In this document: positions 10,838-22,100 of the stretch, piece after piece
Layout of the letters: each line of letters begins with the position of its first letter
Numbering within the stretch: position 1 is the stretch's first letter
DNA from: Tanypteryx hageni
Taxonomy: Eukaryota; Arthropoda; Insecta; Odonata; Petaluridae
Assembly (NCBI GenBank): GCA_028673005.1
Contig: CM054115.1
Span: 193,944,370-194,008,369 of the forward strand
Length of the DNA stretch: 64,000 bases
Direction: 5' to 3'
Program-made: the position numbers and the translations under genes
The notes under the pieces: model-generated
What the model was told of the DNA's origin: nothing
Seen by the model: only the letters and a program-made list of their open reading frames with translations
Database searches by the model: none

Positions 10838-13393
10838 ACTGGGGCCCTGTGTGAAGACTGCTCTTCCGAGACTTTCCTTGTGAAAGTGTAAGTGCTATGT
10901 CGATGCCAAAGCAAACTTTTTTGGTCTTATAAGGTGTGCGTGAAGTTAATGACTTTGTTTTGTTTATGAGAGCATAATAGTGTAAAATATTGATTTATTT
11001 CTTTTGTATACGAGTTTTCTGCTTTGATGGAAGAAGCTGTATCAAGTTTTGACCTAAATGATAATTGTTTTGGCATAATTCATTCCTTGTTGTCTATCCC
11101 CATCCATTCAAATTCATTTTTTATACCATGCACAAAATCACCACTTGTACATATTGTTGTTTGTTGATGAAATAGTCTTTGTAGGATTATGAGACTTTTT
11201 TCTGTGATTTTTGAGCAATACCTTACAGAAAGCAGTCAAGAAGTTTGTGGTATTGTTATTTTAAAATACACTTTCATCTTAAAGCTAATAATCCCAATAT
11301 CTCAAGCGTATTTGTGGAGATATCTTTCTCCAGATAATAATTAAAGAGTTATTTATTTGTTTTAAAATGTTCATGGTGAGTTTTACTATGAAAATTTTTT
11401 GTTTTAAATTGCTAAACAATTCAGGGCAATCAAAAAATCCATAATTAAGCGTACTAGAGATCAGTATGCCATTTGCTTCTTAAATTTTAAATGGAATACT
11501 ATCTTTACAATTGAAAATGGTGATATTCACCATTAACAAATGTCTTTTACTATAAAAGCTACCATTTAAGTATGTACATATATATATAGTAAATAACTGA
11601 ATACATTAGTTGGTTGCTACATTAATGACCTGATTAAATGTTTTATTTATGTAAAGATGTCAAGCCATTTTCTCTCGTTTTTGTCTTTAAAATTTTGCTG
11701 TGTAAGTTCTCTTCAGTTTTATGAAGTAAGACTGGAGGTATCACTTGATATTGATAACCTCATTTATTTATCATTAATAATACATAAAACATTCCATTAA
11801 CTTATTGGCTGCATCTTATAGTCCTACAAATGTCATGAATGTGAATCTGTATGGGCCAGTGCATTGAGTTCATTTGTGGAATGTCATTTGTATTTATTAC
11901 CTTTAAATGTAACTTGCCATCAAAGTTTTCAGTGTACATAGTCATTTTACTGAACATAAGTGGTTTCCTTATCATTCATGAACATAAAACAATGTAATCT
12001 ATAATTTCCGTTAATAATCATGCTTCTGAAGATTTTCTATTTTAATATGCAGTAACACTTAATAAAATTTTGTACAAATGCAGGAGCCCTTTGTTATTTC
12101 AAAGTTATTCGGGTGCAAGGATTACTGGTACAATTAATTCAAGCAAAATTAACTCTTCCAGAAAGATGATGATAGCATTAAAAGTTTTGATTGATTACAC
12201 ATTGAGGATAGTTGTAAGATTTATTGACATTAAACTTGTTTGTTTGACGAAAGTAAGCAAATTAGGTTATTTCTCAGAAGTTTTGTATTCAGAGAGGTTT
12301 GATTTTTTTTAATTCACTAAAAAAATACTTCCAATTGATAATTCCATGACTTCAAGGGAGCTTTACTATTAGTTACCTGGAATGGCACACAGAACAAAGC
12401 AAAGCATAAGATTTTGGTTAAAATTGAGTTTAATATATAAAGTGAATTAAAGGCAATATCTAGCCTTATCAACTTGATTTCAAAGAAATGGATGCAACTG
12501 ACATTTCGCTATCCTTGGGAAGAATATCAATAAATATTTCAGTACATATTGGGTTCTGTAAATAAATTGTGTTGCTTATCTGAATATCATTCTTTTTCAC
12601 TTGAATGATTTTTGCCTGTGGTGATTATAAAATGCATAAGTGGCATAAACAATTTGAAGTCCGTATTTTTTTACTGTTGTTCAATGAGGTAGTCTTCTGA
12701 GACTATGTTACTTTGATATGCTGAAAAAAGTTAAGAAATCCATTGAGTGATTCATTTTATCTCATGGTTCATTAGATCATATATTTAACATATTGTCAGC
12801 CATTTATGTTAAATGGGAGAATTTTTTAGGAAATTTTTATATCAACATTTTCTACAATGTATTTACTTTAATAAGAGTATTTATTATAAAAATACATCCC
12901 TAAGCAGTTTCCTTTTTATAGCAGTTTATTTTAAATTTGTTTTTTACTTTTAAAGGTGTTATCAAACATAAATCATGTATATTATTATAGAGCTAGACTA
13001 TTTATTGTCAACTTTGCAAAAATCATCCAATATAGTCATATCACTGTTGAGTGTTTGCAGAAATGCACACACATTGAAACAATACATTTTCACTACATAT
13101 TTGAGTCAGTATTGTTATGCAATTGAAAATGTTTCAGTTATATCCATAGAGACTGCTTTCTGTTGGGTATCTAATGTGATATTATTTACATTCTGGCTAT
13201 TCAGTTTGGATTGCATCTTTGGAGTGCTTTTGTCTTCCAACTCTCTTGGGATGTTTATTTTTATAGCGCTTTATATGGTTTTGAGCTTCTTCCATCAATG
13301 ACTGGTAAAATGATCTCTGTAAACATCACACTTGTGAACTTTGTTTGCTCCAGTACCTGTGTAAATACTCAATGAGTATATTTTCTTAATAAA
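10838..13393 (+). other. 3' UTR and downstream region of the ZC3H4-like gene
   Basis: AT-rich non-coding sequence after the stop. Canonical AATAAA signals lie at 12061-12066 and 13388-13393, so the 3' UTR may be 1.2 or 2.5 kb. The open frames at 12070-12312 and 12975-13301 show no domain and have random AT-rich composition. Confidence 0.5.
12061..12066 (+). terminator. candidate polyadenylation signal AATAAA
   Basis: First canonical hexamer found downstream of the ZC3H4-like stop codon; a second lies at 13388-13393. Which is used cannot be told from the sequence. Confidence 0.4.
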
Positions 13394-14147
13394 ATATTTT
13401 ATGAACTTGAGCTCACAAGTAATCGTTAAAATACATTAATTCAGTACTTAAGTAGTTCTAAATCTCAATTATATTGAAAGAACATTATTTTATATCTATC
13501 AATTAGTACTCGTAAAATTTCCGAAAAAACTACCCAATAAAGACCTTCCGATCTCCAAGTAACCATGTGCACCTAGAATGCTAACCTATTGCTCGTAAAA
13601 TTTGAATCCATCTCCCATTCCCTCCAACAGCGATAACTGGCATATCTGCCATATTGTGCTCATAACAGATTATAAACATTAATTTTGAATTTTTGCCTAA
13701 ATCAATAATATTTATTGATGCAGATTTGATACAAATACAGGACAAATCAAAAAAATAATTTCATGTAATAATTTTCTCCTCAAAATAAATCTAAATAAGT
13801 TTATAAATATATATTTCATCTTAACACCAATTTTATAGGCCCATTAAATAAGAATTCTAGGTTAAAACAGGGTATATATAATTTCAGCGCAAAAGTCTGG
13901 TGGCAGAGAAAGTAAATACCACAGCAAGATATAAAACGTCAACGTGGAGTTATGGACAAATTACTGAAATTGTATTTATGACGTTTCGTCCACATTTTAA
14001 AATTTATTTCTTAGGTATTTTTTAAATGCCACAATAAAATTCGACAAGCTACTACAATGCAATAATTTATCTGAAGATTTACGAACGTATCTTGATCCAG
14101 AATTGACTTCTGTGCGGCAAGATTAAATATTTTGGATACATTTAACA
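13394..14147. other. intergenic, AT-rich
   Basis: No exon, RNA gene or bounded repeat recognised between the ZC3H4-like 3' region and the Penelope-like fragment. Confidence 0.5.
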
Positions 14148-14260
14148 TAAATCATCAGTAACCCTGACGATGGCGTCGAAGTCAAACGCCGAAACGTTGG
14201 TCTTGGATGACGACATGACCCGGGCAGTAACCCGAGAAAAATTTCTCATAATCCATTTAA
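14148..14260 (+). mobile_element. Penelope-like element fragment with hammerhead-ribozyme-like core
   Basis: The segment has CTGACGA (14164-14170), a GGCG/CGCC stem, GAAAC (14191-14195), then GTTGGTC, followed by GACCCGGG and CCCGAGAAAAATTTC. CUGANGA, stem II and GAAA form the hammerhead ribozyme core, and AC-GUUG-GU can make a minimal stem III before the cleavable C. Penelope-like retroelements are known to carry minimal hammerheads in their terminal repeats. A related, more degenerate copy lies at 62190-62285. Pairing of stem I is weak, so activity is unproven. Confidence 0.55.
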
Positions 14261-14540
14261 CTCAATAGTTAGCTGCTTAAGTTAGAGCGACTAAAAATTA
14301 ATTAAAGTTGAACGGTTAATGTAACCGAGTCATGAGAAAAAACGTCCCGTATAGGAGACAACAATCTTCACACCAACTGAAATATCTTACTCCACTGCAT
14401 TCTTTAAGAAAAAGTCACAGCTACTCATGACCTAAGGGCCGAAGATCCTCGCCGGAATTGCCTTTTTACGCCTTCGTTGTTATGTTAAATTTTATAAATG
14501 GCATGTTATAAACAAAATACTTTTTAAGACTTAAGATAAT
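14261..14540. other. intergenic spacer
   Basis: No feature recognised, apart from possible continuation of the Penelope-like fragment. Confidence 0.4.
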
Positions 14541-15461
14541 GGGTCGAGTGAATAAAAACTAAGCAAATGCTTAAAGCATAAGCATTTGCTAAAAGCATAA
14601 GCAAATGCTAAAAGCATTTGCTTCATATTCAGTGAATAAAAGTTTGCTTTTGCTTATAAGCATTTGCTACTCGGTTTTAAGCAAATGCTTAAATTTTACG
14701 GAAGAAAGCTCTTTGCAACTCTTCCTTCACTTGTTTTTGTTTACATTTAAAGTTTTACATAGTTGAATTTCAAACTAAAAACATAAATATATTAGGTAAT
14801 ATTTTTTAAAAAGTTAATTAATAATTTTTTAAAACTATTTCTTTTATAACTGAATTCGATAATATCACAAATCATGGCTGTATTTTTATTTAATTAGTTC
14901 TAGTAATATTATCCAGTCATTTGCCTTTATAGTGATTTTGGACGCCACAAATATTTCTATCTTACATCACTTAAGTACCTTAAAAATATTTCTATCTTCT
15001 GTTTGGAAGACAGTACCCCGCCACGCCTCTCTTGATATTCTCCGAGTAACAGATTTGAAATATAGGTTCTTAACATTTTCTTCAGAAAAACGATATAAAT
15101 TTTTATAACCGTTGGTTGTTGAAACTTTTCTCGTATTTTTTAACCTTTCGTGTCACCATAAATTACCATATTTATATTTAGGATCAATTATCATGAAAAT
15201 AGAGTACCTGGAAATATTTTAGCAAACCCTTTACCTCACTTAAAAAAGTTTAAGCATATGCTTAAAGCATTAAGCAAAAGCTCGGTTTTATTCACACAAT
15301 TTTAAGCAAATGCTTAAGAAAATTCCTAAAAATAAGCAAATGCTTATTCTTTCTAGCAAAAGCAAATGCTATTTTTTTTATTCACCCCAAATTAAGCATT
15401 TGCTTAAAAAGTGAGGGAAATCTTAAGCATAAGCATTTGCTTTTTTTTATTCACTCGACCC
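14541..15461. mobile_element. 921-bp MITE with GGGTCGAGTGAATAAAA inverted ends and many AAGCA/TGCTT hairpins
   Basis: The left end GGGTCGAGTGAATAAAA is mirrored exactly by TTTTATTCACTCGACCC on the right. Both ends carry arrays of AAGCAAATGCTT and its complement AAGCATTTGCTT in mixed orientation, at about 14558-14695 and 15250-15443. The flanks AAT (14538-14540 and 15462-15464) would be a 3-bp target duplication. GGG-starting ends and a 3-bp duplication suggest a PIF/Harbinger-like MITE, although AAT is not the usual TWA. No ORF lies inside. It sits about 480 bp upstream of TMEM9. Confidence 0.8.
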
Positions 15462-15939
15462 AATATGTACGGTTCTATTTTTCTAGTTCCACATTACGGA
15501 ACGTTTGAAATAATGGAGCAAGTCTACCGAATTTGATTTCCCTGCTACCTAAACTCGATTCACAATTGTCCTATATGAATTAATTACCCATTGCACATAG
15601 TTCCTCCACCATTCCCTACTCCCCTTCTCATAACAACATAAAGGCTTGACTTTCGATAATAATAATGAAAATAATACAATGATAATAATCATTCGATGAG
15701 TTCGATCTTTAGGTTGAGTCCATTTGAGTCGAAATCGTCTGCATCGATATTTTACATGACATACGAGCTCTACGAGCAAACGTCTGTGCGTCGCAAACGT
15801 ATCTTTGTGATTCGGTTGGTAATTACGTAAACTCGTCACGGCGATTGTTCTGATTTTTGATATTATTAGTTTTTATGACTAATGCAATTAATATATCAAG
15901 TCATATTTCGCAAAGAAAATATTAATCTTCATAAAAATC
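15462..15939 (+). promoter_or_regulatory. upstream region of TMEM9
   Basis: The 478 bp between the MITE and the TMEM9 start codon must contain the promoter and 5' UTR unless a non-coding exon lies further up. No clear TATA box was chosen. The opposite-strand frame 15549-15839 has no domain. Confidence 0.4.
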
Positions 15940-16569
15940 ATGTTTATGAAAGCATTTGTCGTGCTTTCTGCTTTTCTGTTTCTTCAATTCGTTTTTGTCG
16001 ATTGTCAATATGAAGATGCTCGATGCAAATGTGTCTGTCCAAATCCGTCAGTTGTCAATGGAACACAGTCGAATAGAAAGCATTACATAGGTAACGTTCC
16101 TCCTAATAAGTGTAACTGCGACAATGTGGTTTTACCAAAAGTTGCTGATGATATAAAGGGTAAAGAACAGGAGTTTTGCCCTAGATGTGAATGTTTATAT
16201 GAAAGCAGGAATACAACTACTATAAAAGTGGTTGTAATCATTGTGATTTGGATTATATCGGTGCTTGTTATATACATGCTATTTCTTATATGCTTGGATC
16301 CACTTCTCAATAAGCGTGTCAAAGGAAGTTATCAAGAACAGGCTAACGAAGAGGATGAGGTTACTGGAGTGGTGGAAGAAAGTTCTGGCGGTAGAACCGG
16401 AGGACCTGCTCCAGGCGCAGCCCCAGCAGGAACTTCAGCTGGGCAGTCTCATCCTATGAGGGTTCGTGGTAATGTTCTCAACCGAGTTGGTCATCAGCAA
16501 GACAAATGGAAACGACAAGTGAGAGAGCAGCGAAGGCACATTTATGACAGGCATACCATGTTGAACTGA
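15940..16569 (+). CDS. TMEM9: transmembrane protein 9 (TMEM9)
   Basis: A complete 209-residue single-exon CDS. Residues 1-22 form a signal peptide. A cysteine-rich luminal part follows (RCKCVCP at 28-34, CNC at 58-60, CPRCEC at 80-85) with sequons at N40 and N91. One membrane span covers about 96-119, and the cytosolic tail ends in RGNVLNRV...QVREQRRHIYDRH. The cysteine pattern and the NVLN-to-YDRH C-terminus match TMEM9. This is a type I glycoprotein of late endosomes and lysosomes reported to aid V-ATPase assembly and to bind endosomal CLC transporters. ATG 15940 is taken; ATG 15946 is an alternative. The lack of introns is unlike vertebrate TMEM9. It could be an intron-poor native locus or an old intact retrocopy. 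Confidence 0.92.
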   Translation: MFMKAFVVLSAFLFLQFVFVDCQYEDARCKCVCPNPSVVNGTQSNRKHYIGNVPPNKCNCDNVVLPKVADDIKGKEQEFCPRCECLYESRNTTTIKVVVIIVIWIISVLVIYMLFLICLDPLLNKRVKGSYQEQANEEDEVTGVVEESSGGRTGGPAPGAAPAGTSAGQSHPMRVRGNVLNRVGHQQDKWKRQVREQRRHIYDRHTMLN

Positions 16570-18809
16570 TTAAGCAACTTATGTTTTATCTTCCATAAAT
16601 ACTTAAAATTTTATGAAATTTGAATATTCTTGCATTTGAATCACTTGAGTATTTAGAGGGAACAGAATTATTAAATTGAAAATCTTTGAATTGATTTAAT
16701 GTGTTATGTTCATTGTCTGGTCTGAACTGTGAATTTAAATTAGAAATTTTTTATTGGGATTTATAGTAAGTAGAAGCCTTTGCATCATCCCCGGCTCGTA
16801 AATTAAATTGTTAAACTGAAGATTACTTTAAAATTAAAATATAATATATAAGTAACCTTATGTTATTGCAGTATGTCAAGATAGCAATCGTAAATTTCTG
16901 AAAGCATCTCCTCGAAGGATTTTGTAACATTTCTTGTAACTGGAGAAAATGTGCCATAAAATTTTTCTTAAGGAAGGTGTTGATGAAGTAAAGGATCCCT
17001 TGCAATTCAAAACCAATATGGCTTTAAAAATTATCTGAATGAGAATTGAAAAACAAGTTGATCGCCGCAGTGTTATTCATGAAATTGTGATTAGTAATGT
17101 ATACAATTTTTCCATACTTAAGAAATATTTTTGAAATTGTAGACAAGGTTGTTGATTGTTTTGAAAATGAGTTTCAGATTTTAAGTGCCAGGTAAAAAAT
17201 TGAAAATATGTACATTTTTGTAGCCGTAAAGTTAAACTCAAACTAGTAAGTCATTTAGTCTTATGTGATTATTACAAAAATACACTATGTATGATGGAGT
17301 TTTACAGTACATATAAATAAAAATGTATATAATATGTTGTTTTCAGTATTCTGCTTTTTATTATACATTTGATAAATATTTGTGTGGCAAATTGTTGTAT
17401 ATTTATATGTTCACTATTAAATCATTTATGTATTATATTTGTGCATAAACAGGAATTTTTAACTTAAGCATAATTAAACTAATTTATCATCATACTTTGG
17501 TATTGATTTAGAGTAGATGCTTCCAGCTTTCAAGAGCCTTGAATTGAACATAGTAGAGTAGGAGCTTGTGGAGGCAAAATATTTGTACAACTTGATGCTG
17601 AGATGCCACTGCTCTAAAGATCTTGGTGGATTGAAATTTTCTATTTCTGGCACATTTGAATTAATTCTTCATTATGTCATGAATTGTTTCCTAAATTGAT
17701 GTGCTGTAATATTGATTAGTCTAAAAATTATTGTGATTTGTAAATTACCAAACAATGGAGGCAAGCCACTCTGTTCGTAAATCTTTTTAAGATATTTTCA
17801 AAAGAACTTGTTAATTTAATCATTGCTCTCTAAAATAATTGTTAATGAAAAAGTAAAAGGAATGTCACCTAGATTAACACCTGTTCCAAGATATCAATTG
17901 GTATTGTTAATAATGTATGCAAAGATGATCAGGTTAGCGTCTCCAATATTTGGCACTTGTGGACCGGCTCTGCTTATAACTCCCGGAGCAATACCAAAAT
18001 AGCTTTAGAAAACTTACAAAGTGATCATTTCTTCTTGAAAGTGGTTATTTTGTAACAAATCCATATTGTTAGTTTTGCAAAACAGTTTTGATGTCTTGGG
18101 AGTTCTTTCTTTAATGGAATACTGTGGGATATTGACTTTGGCATTTTACATAATCTTGGTATGATCATTACAGAATCCATACCAACCCACAACCTGGGCT
18201 AGTGTGGTGTGCTATGGCTTGATTCCTCCATGATGGATCCATCATGAATGACCCTCATTCTTAGGGAAAAAATGAGAGGTCTAAATGGTAAAATGTCATA
18301 GAGTTTTCAGACTACTATTTTAGCAATCTATTTAAATATTATATGCCACCACTTACTCAAGGTTATACAGTAGACAAGCAAAACAAAACAGTGTATGCTA
18401 TCAAACATGCTTTAATGAAAGGCAATGGATGATGCTACACTTAGGTAGTTGCTCATGTATTACAAAACAACCAATATTCCCATTGCATCCAATGTTTTCT
18501 TAGTCTTTTCACTAGATAAAAGAGTCATGCTTAAATGTATCCGCTCTTATCACCTTGTTAACTTGCCTCTTAAAAAAAGTGTCTATACTACCATTAAAAG
18601 AATATAGTAACATATTAATGCTGCAAATATTGTTCTTGTAATATATTTTTGTTATTTCAGATGTTTTACTCCTATGAAGTCCTTTGAACAAATAAATAAC
18701 TATTTGTAAATAACTCATTGCTTTGTACATAAACCTTCCTTCCTTTTCACATTTGATATTTTCTAAAAGTTCTGATTGAATTCTCCATAACAAATAGTGT
18801 TAATTATTA
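16570..18809. other. convergent intergenic region (TMEM9 3' side / transporter 3' side)
   Basis: AT-rich. A canonical AATAAA for TMEM9 is at 17316-17321. An 18-bp perfect palindrome (CATGATGGATCCATCATG, 18229-18246) lies in a short GC-richer island at about 18175-18250. No further gene was recognised; the small open frames are random. Confidence 0.5.
17316..17321 (+). terminator. candidate TMEM9 polyadenylation signal
   Basis: AATAAA about 750 bp after the TMEM9 stop codon. It fits the 3' end of the mRNA but is not proven. Confidence 0.35.
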
Positions 18810-19119
18810 TTATGTGACCAGTAAGTTTTTCTCTTTTGATGTAATATTCAAGTCTTTCTCTTTCATTGGAATGTCATCAAGTGACAGCAAATTAGCTGTG
18901 ACTCCCTCTTTTTCCAAACCATTGCTTCTTTCCTTTGTCACAGATTTTAAGTTGGGGAAGAACCTTCTCACCAATGGTGAAATGAGTCTTGAATCTATGT
19001 CTTCAGGTTTGTTGAACCCCGTTGCCCATGATACAATCAGGCCAACAATGAAGACAACCAGCACTCCAATTGTTGTGTACCACAGGTAGGATATGGAATA
19101 AAGGAAGAATGGGGCTTCC
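18810..19119 (-). CDS. SLC5 transporter exon 13 (last membrane span, cytosolic tail)
   Basis: The acceptor is CATCAG. The exon encodes the last hydrophobic span (WYTTIGVLVVFIVGLIVSW) and a charged cytosolic tail, ending at TAA (18812-18810). The first base completes a split lysine codon. Confidence 0.9.
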
Positions 19120-22100
19120 CTGATGAAGTAAGAGATTATGATTATGTTTGACATTTAATTCCAAAGATGAAATACTTATAAACATCCATTTAAAAAAATA
19201 TAAGTAGCGATTGCGTAGATTAAAGCATGTTTTTCTGTGAAAAGTTATTGTAGTATATCTAAACATTTTAATAAATTTAGTTAGCAAAACAACAATAAAT
19301 ATCAAAACCAATTATTACATTTTAGAAATAATTAAAGTCTAACTCACTTGTTGTTTACATGTATCTGATGGTATTCGGCAGTTGGGCTTTGGAGGAAGCT
19401 TGTTTCATTAACTATCTCTCTGTGGCCATAAAGATTTGTTTCATTGAGTGATGAGATTGGGCAGCCAACGGTTGTAGTAATTTTTTTAGGGAATGTTATT
19501 TTTCCTGCTGCCATGGCAGTTTGTGTTCCCAAGGAAATCCAACCAACAATTAACATACTGGTCAAGCCTCCAGCTAAGGCTCCCTGCAATGGAGTAGTTT
19601 TTATTCAATTGTTGAGATAGTTCATAATTAGAATAAGTAGGTATGTAGTTTTTATTTTTTATTACTTCCCCTTAAGATTCAAAGACATACCAGAGGTACA
19701 CAATGTGCTACCCTCATCCTTGTTTAACATAATAGAGAGCTTTTAAAAATACAATCACCAATTGAAGGTAATGCGTAATATGTTTGTGTTTTTTTTTTTA
19801 GTTGGCCTCTTTCTCCATTTTGCCACTGTTAAGCAGGGCACACACTGGATCGACTCTGCTCTGAACGGTACAATCGGCAAACATAAATACACAAACAAGT
19901 CAAAACCCATGCACTGCATTGGTTCAGCTCGGCACCATCCATTCGGATCAGTTCTGTCTTTGAATGCGAGAGAGGGCAAAACATTCTGATGGTCCGATCA
20001 GTGCGTGAGGAAATACAGGCCAGTTGAGTGGTGTGTATCGAGTCACTCCAGTTCGGTATTGTTTTAAATGAACCATTGATTGAAACAATCCACAACAACC
20101 CATATTGGTACGATCTGTCAGATAAGTACTATCATGATGGTGTACAGAAAGGCAATGCCTGGGATGAAATATCTACAACGCTACAATGTTCTAGTAAGTA
20201 GGAATTATAAAATAAATTAAAATATAGAATAAGTACTTTATTGATATTAAATGCTATGTATGTTTAAGTAGATTGCTAATATTATTACATAGGCTGTGAC
20301 TGACACGACAGCTTAACTTCAGTTGCTTACATGTTAGTTATGATTTCTTCTTGTATAAATTCGTTTGCATTGCCAGGGTACACTTCCTTGAGGCGAGGCA
20401 AAGTATTGTTTAAATATGTCTCTGATTTCTAAGGCATCTCTTTGGAAATTACCACTCCAAGACTTTGAGGCACCTCCTCATACTCGAGTTCTCCAGGCTG
20501 CCAAGCACAAACATCATTTCTGAGAAAGTTGTGTAAAGCAGTTGCGGCCAGCACAATTATATCAAGATGGTTAGGTGAGAGATTAAATTTTTTAAGAAAA
20601 ATATGAAACTTCATTAGGATTCCAAAGGCATTTTCGCTTACACGCCTGGCACTGCTGTGCCGATAATTATGAATTTTTTTAGCCTCATTGTTTGCCATCT
20701 GTGCACCTGGGTACAGCCTCATCAGATTCAGTAGTAAGGGTAATGCCTTGACTCCCACAATTACATGAGGCAATACCATATGTGTTCCTGGTAAAACTTT
20801 ATTTGGTGGAATGTCCAGTTCTCCAGAAAGTAGTCTTTTACCAAGTTGTGTTCAACTTCTGGTTCAAAAGGTCATCAACAACCACTTCCCCCTTTGGTGA
20901 AAGTACTAAAAAACTGTTTTGAACAAAAGCAAGGTTCAAAATTGCCAGAGGAGCCAGATCACTTGAAAAGATTTTTTGATGCCATGGAAGAAACCGTACG
21001 AACATTTCAACCTCAGCTCCAAATTGAAATCAAAGTGAATATATCAACTTTGGTCACAGAATATGAATTGAATAATTTAATAGCGCAACATCCCCCTATG
21101 CAACTGAAACAAGGATTTGAAGCTTCTTCCTTACAGCCAACATTCCAATTGACTAGATCAAAAAATTTGTCACTAGACATTCTAAAATATTTGAAAAACT
21201 TCTGTTCATCCCTCAGCAAATCGGGAAATAGATGATAGAACTCTCCATACATAGTCCTTTTCAGATTTATGTCATGAATCCAGAACCTCGACAATTGTTT
21301 TTTTATCTCATGACAAGCCACAGCAATCATATGTGTTTGGACTGAGAGCCAGCAAGAAACGGGGCTGAAGCAAATGGCTGAAGGAGGCTGATCGGAATCG
21401 ATCCGGTGCGCACGCGTTGGTCCATTCCGAACCAAACTGTCCCGTTCCGAGTTGATCCAGTGTGCGCCCTGCTTTAACGTATGTATAGATCTAACTGATA
21501 TCTCCATTGGTTTTGATTTTGACCTTTGGGTCTCTAGATACATTTCTTTTATGACTTTAATAAAATCGGGTGTAAAAATAAATATTCTAAATTCCAAGGT
21601 TGAACTGGGAAGCAATTTCATACCGTGAAATCGAGATCAGCGGCCTCAGCCCCCCCCCCCCCCCCCAAATCCACCAATCTCCTCTCCTCTCCCTTTCCCC
21701 CTGGATTTTTGTGTTGTATTGGCCATGACATTTTCGTAATAAATAAGAAATTTATGAAAGGGAACGAAACTATATATGTTCATTCAATCAAGTATAACTT
21801 ACAGGTAGATAATATGAAATTCACATTCTGTAAACATTTAGGTATTCGTTACAAAAATTTAATTCCTTTTAATAATTAATTATTTATTGCGAGAGGTTTC
21901 AACATTTTAAGTTAAATAAAAAATAAATTACGAAATAGACTAGATCAAAATGTTGATTCTTTTAACACTATGTCGGCGAACAGAGATATTATGGTCAAAC
22001 TAGAAAACGATCAAATAATAAAAAATTATGCGAAAATAGTAAGGAGTTTGACGATAAATTGTAAATTTACTGTAATACATATTATTTCTATTTTCGCTTA

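Noticed and set aside
12975..13301. 108-codon plus-strand ORF with hydrophobic stretches
   Set aside because: The composition is that expected of AT-rich DNA, it lies in the likely 3' UTR, and it resembles no family.
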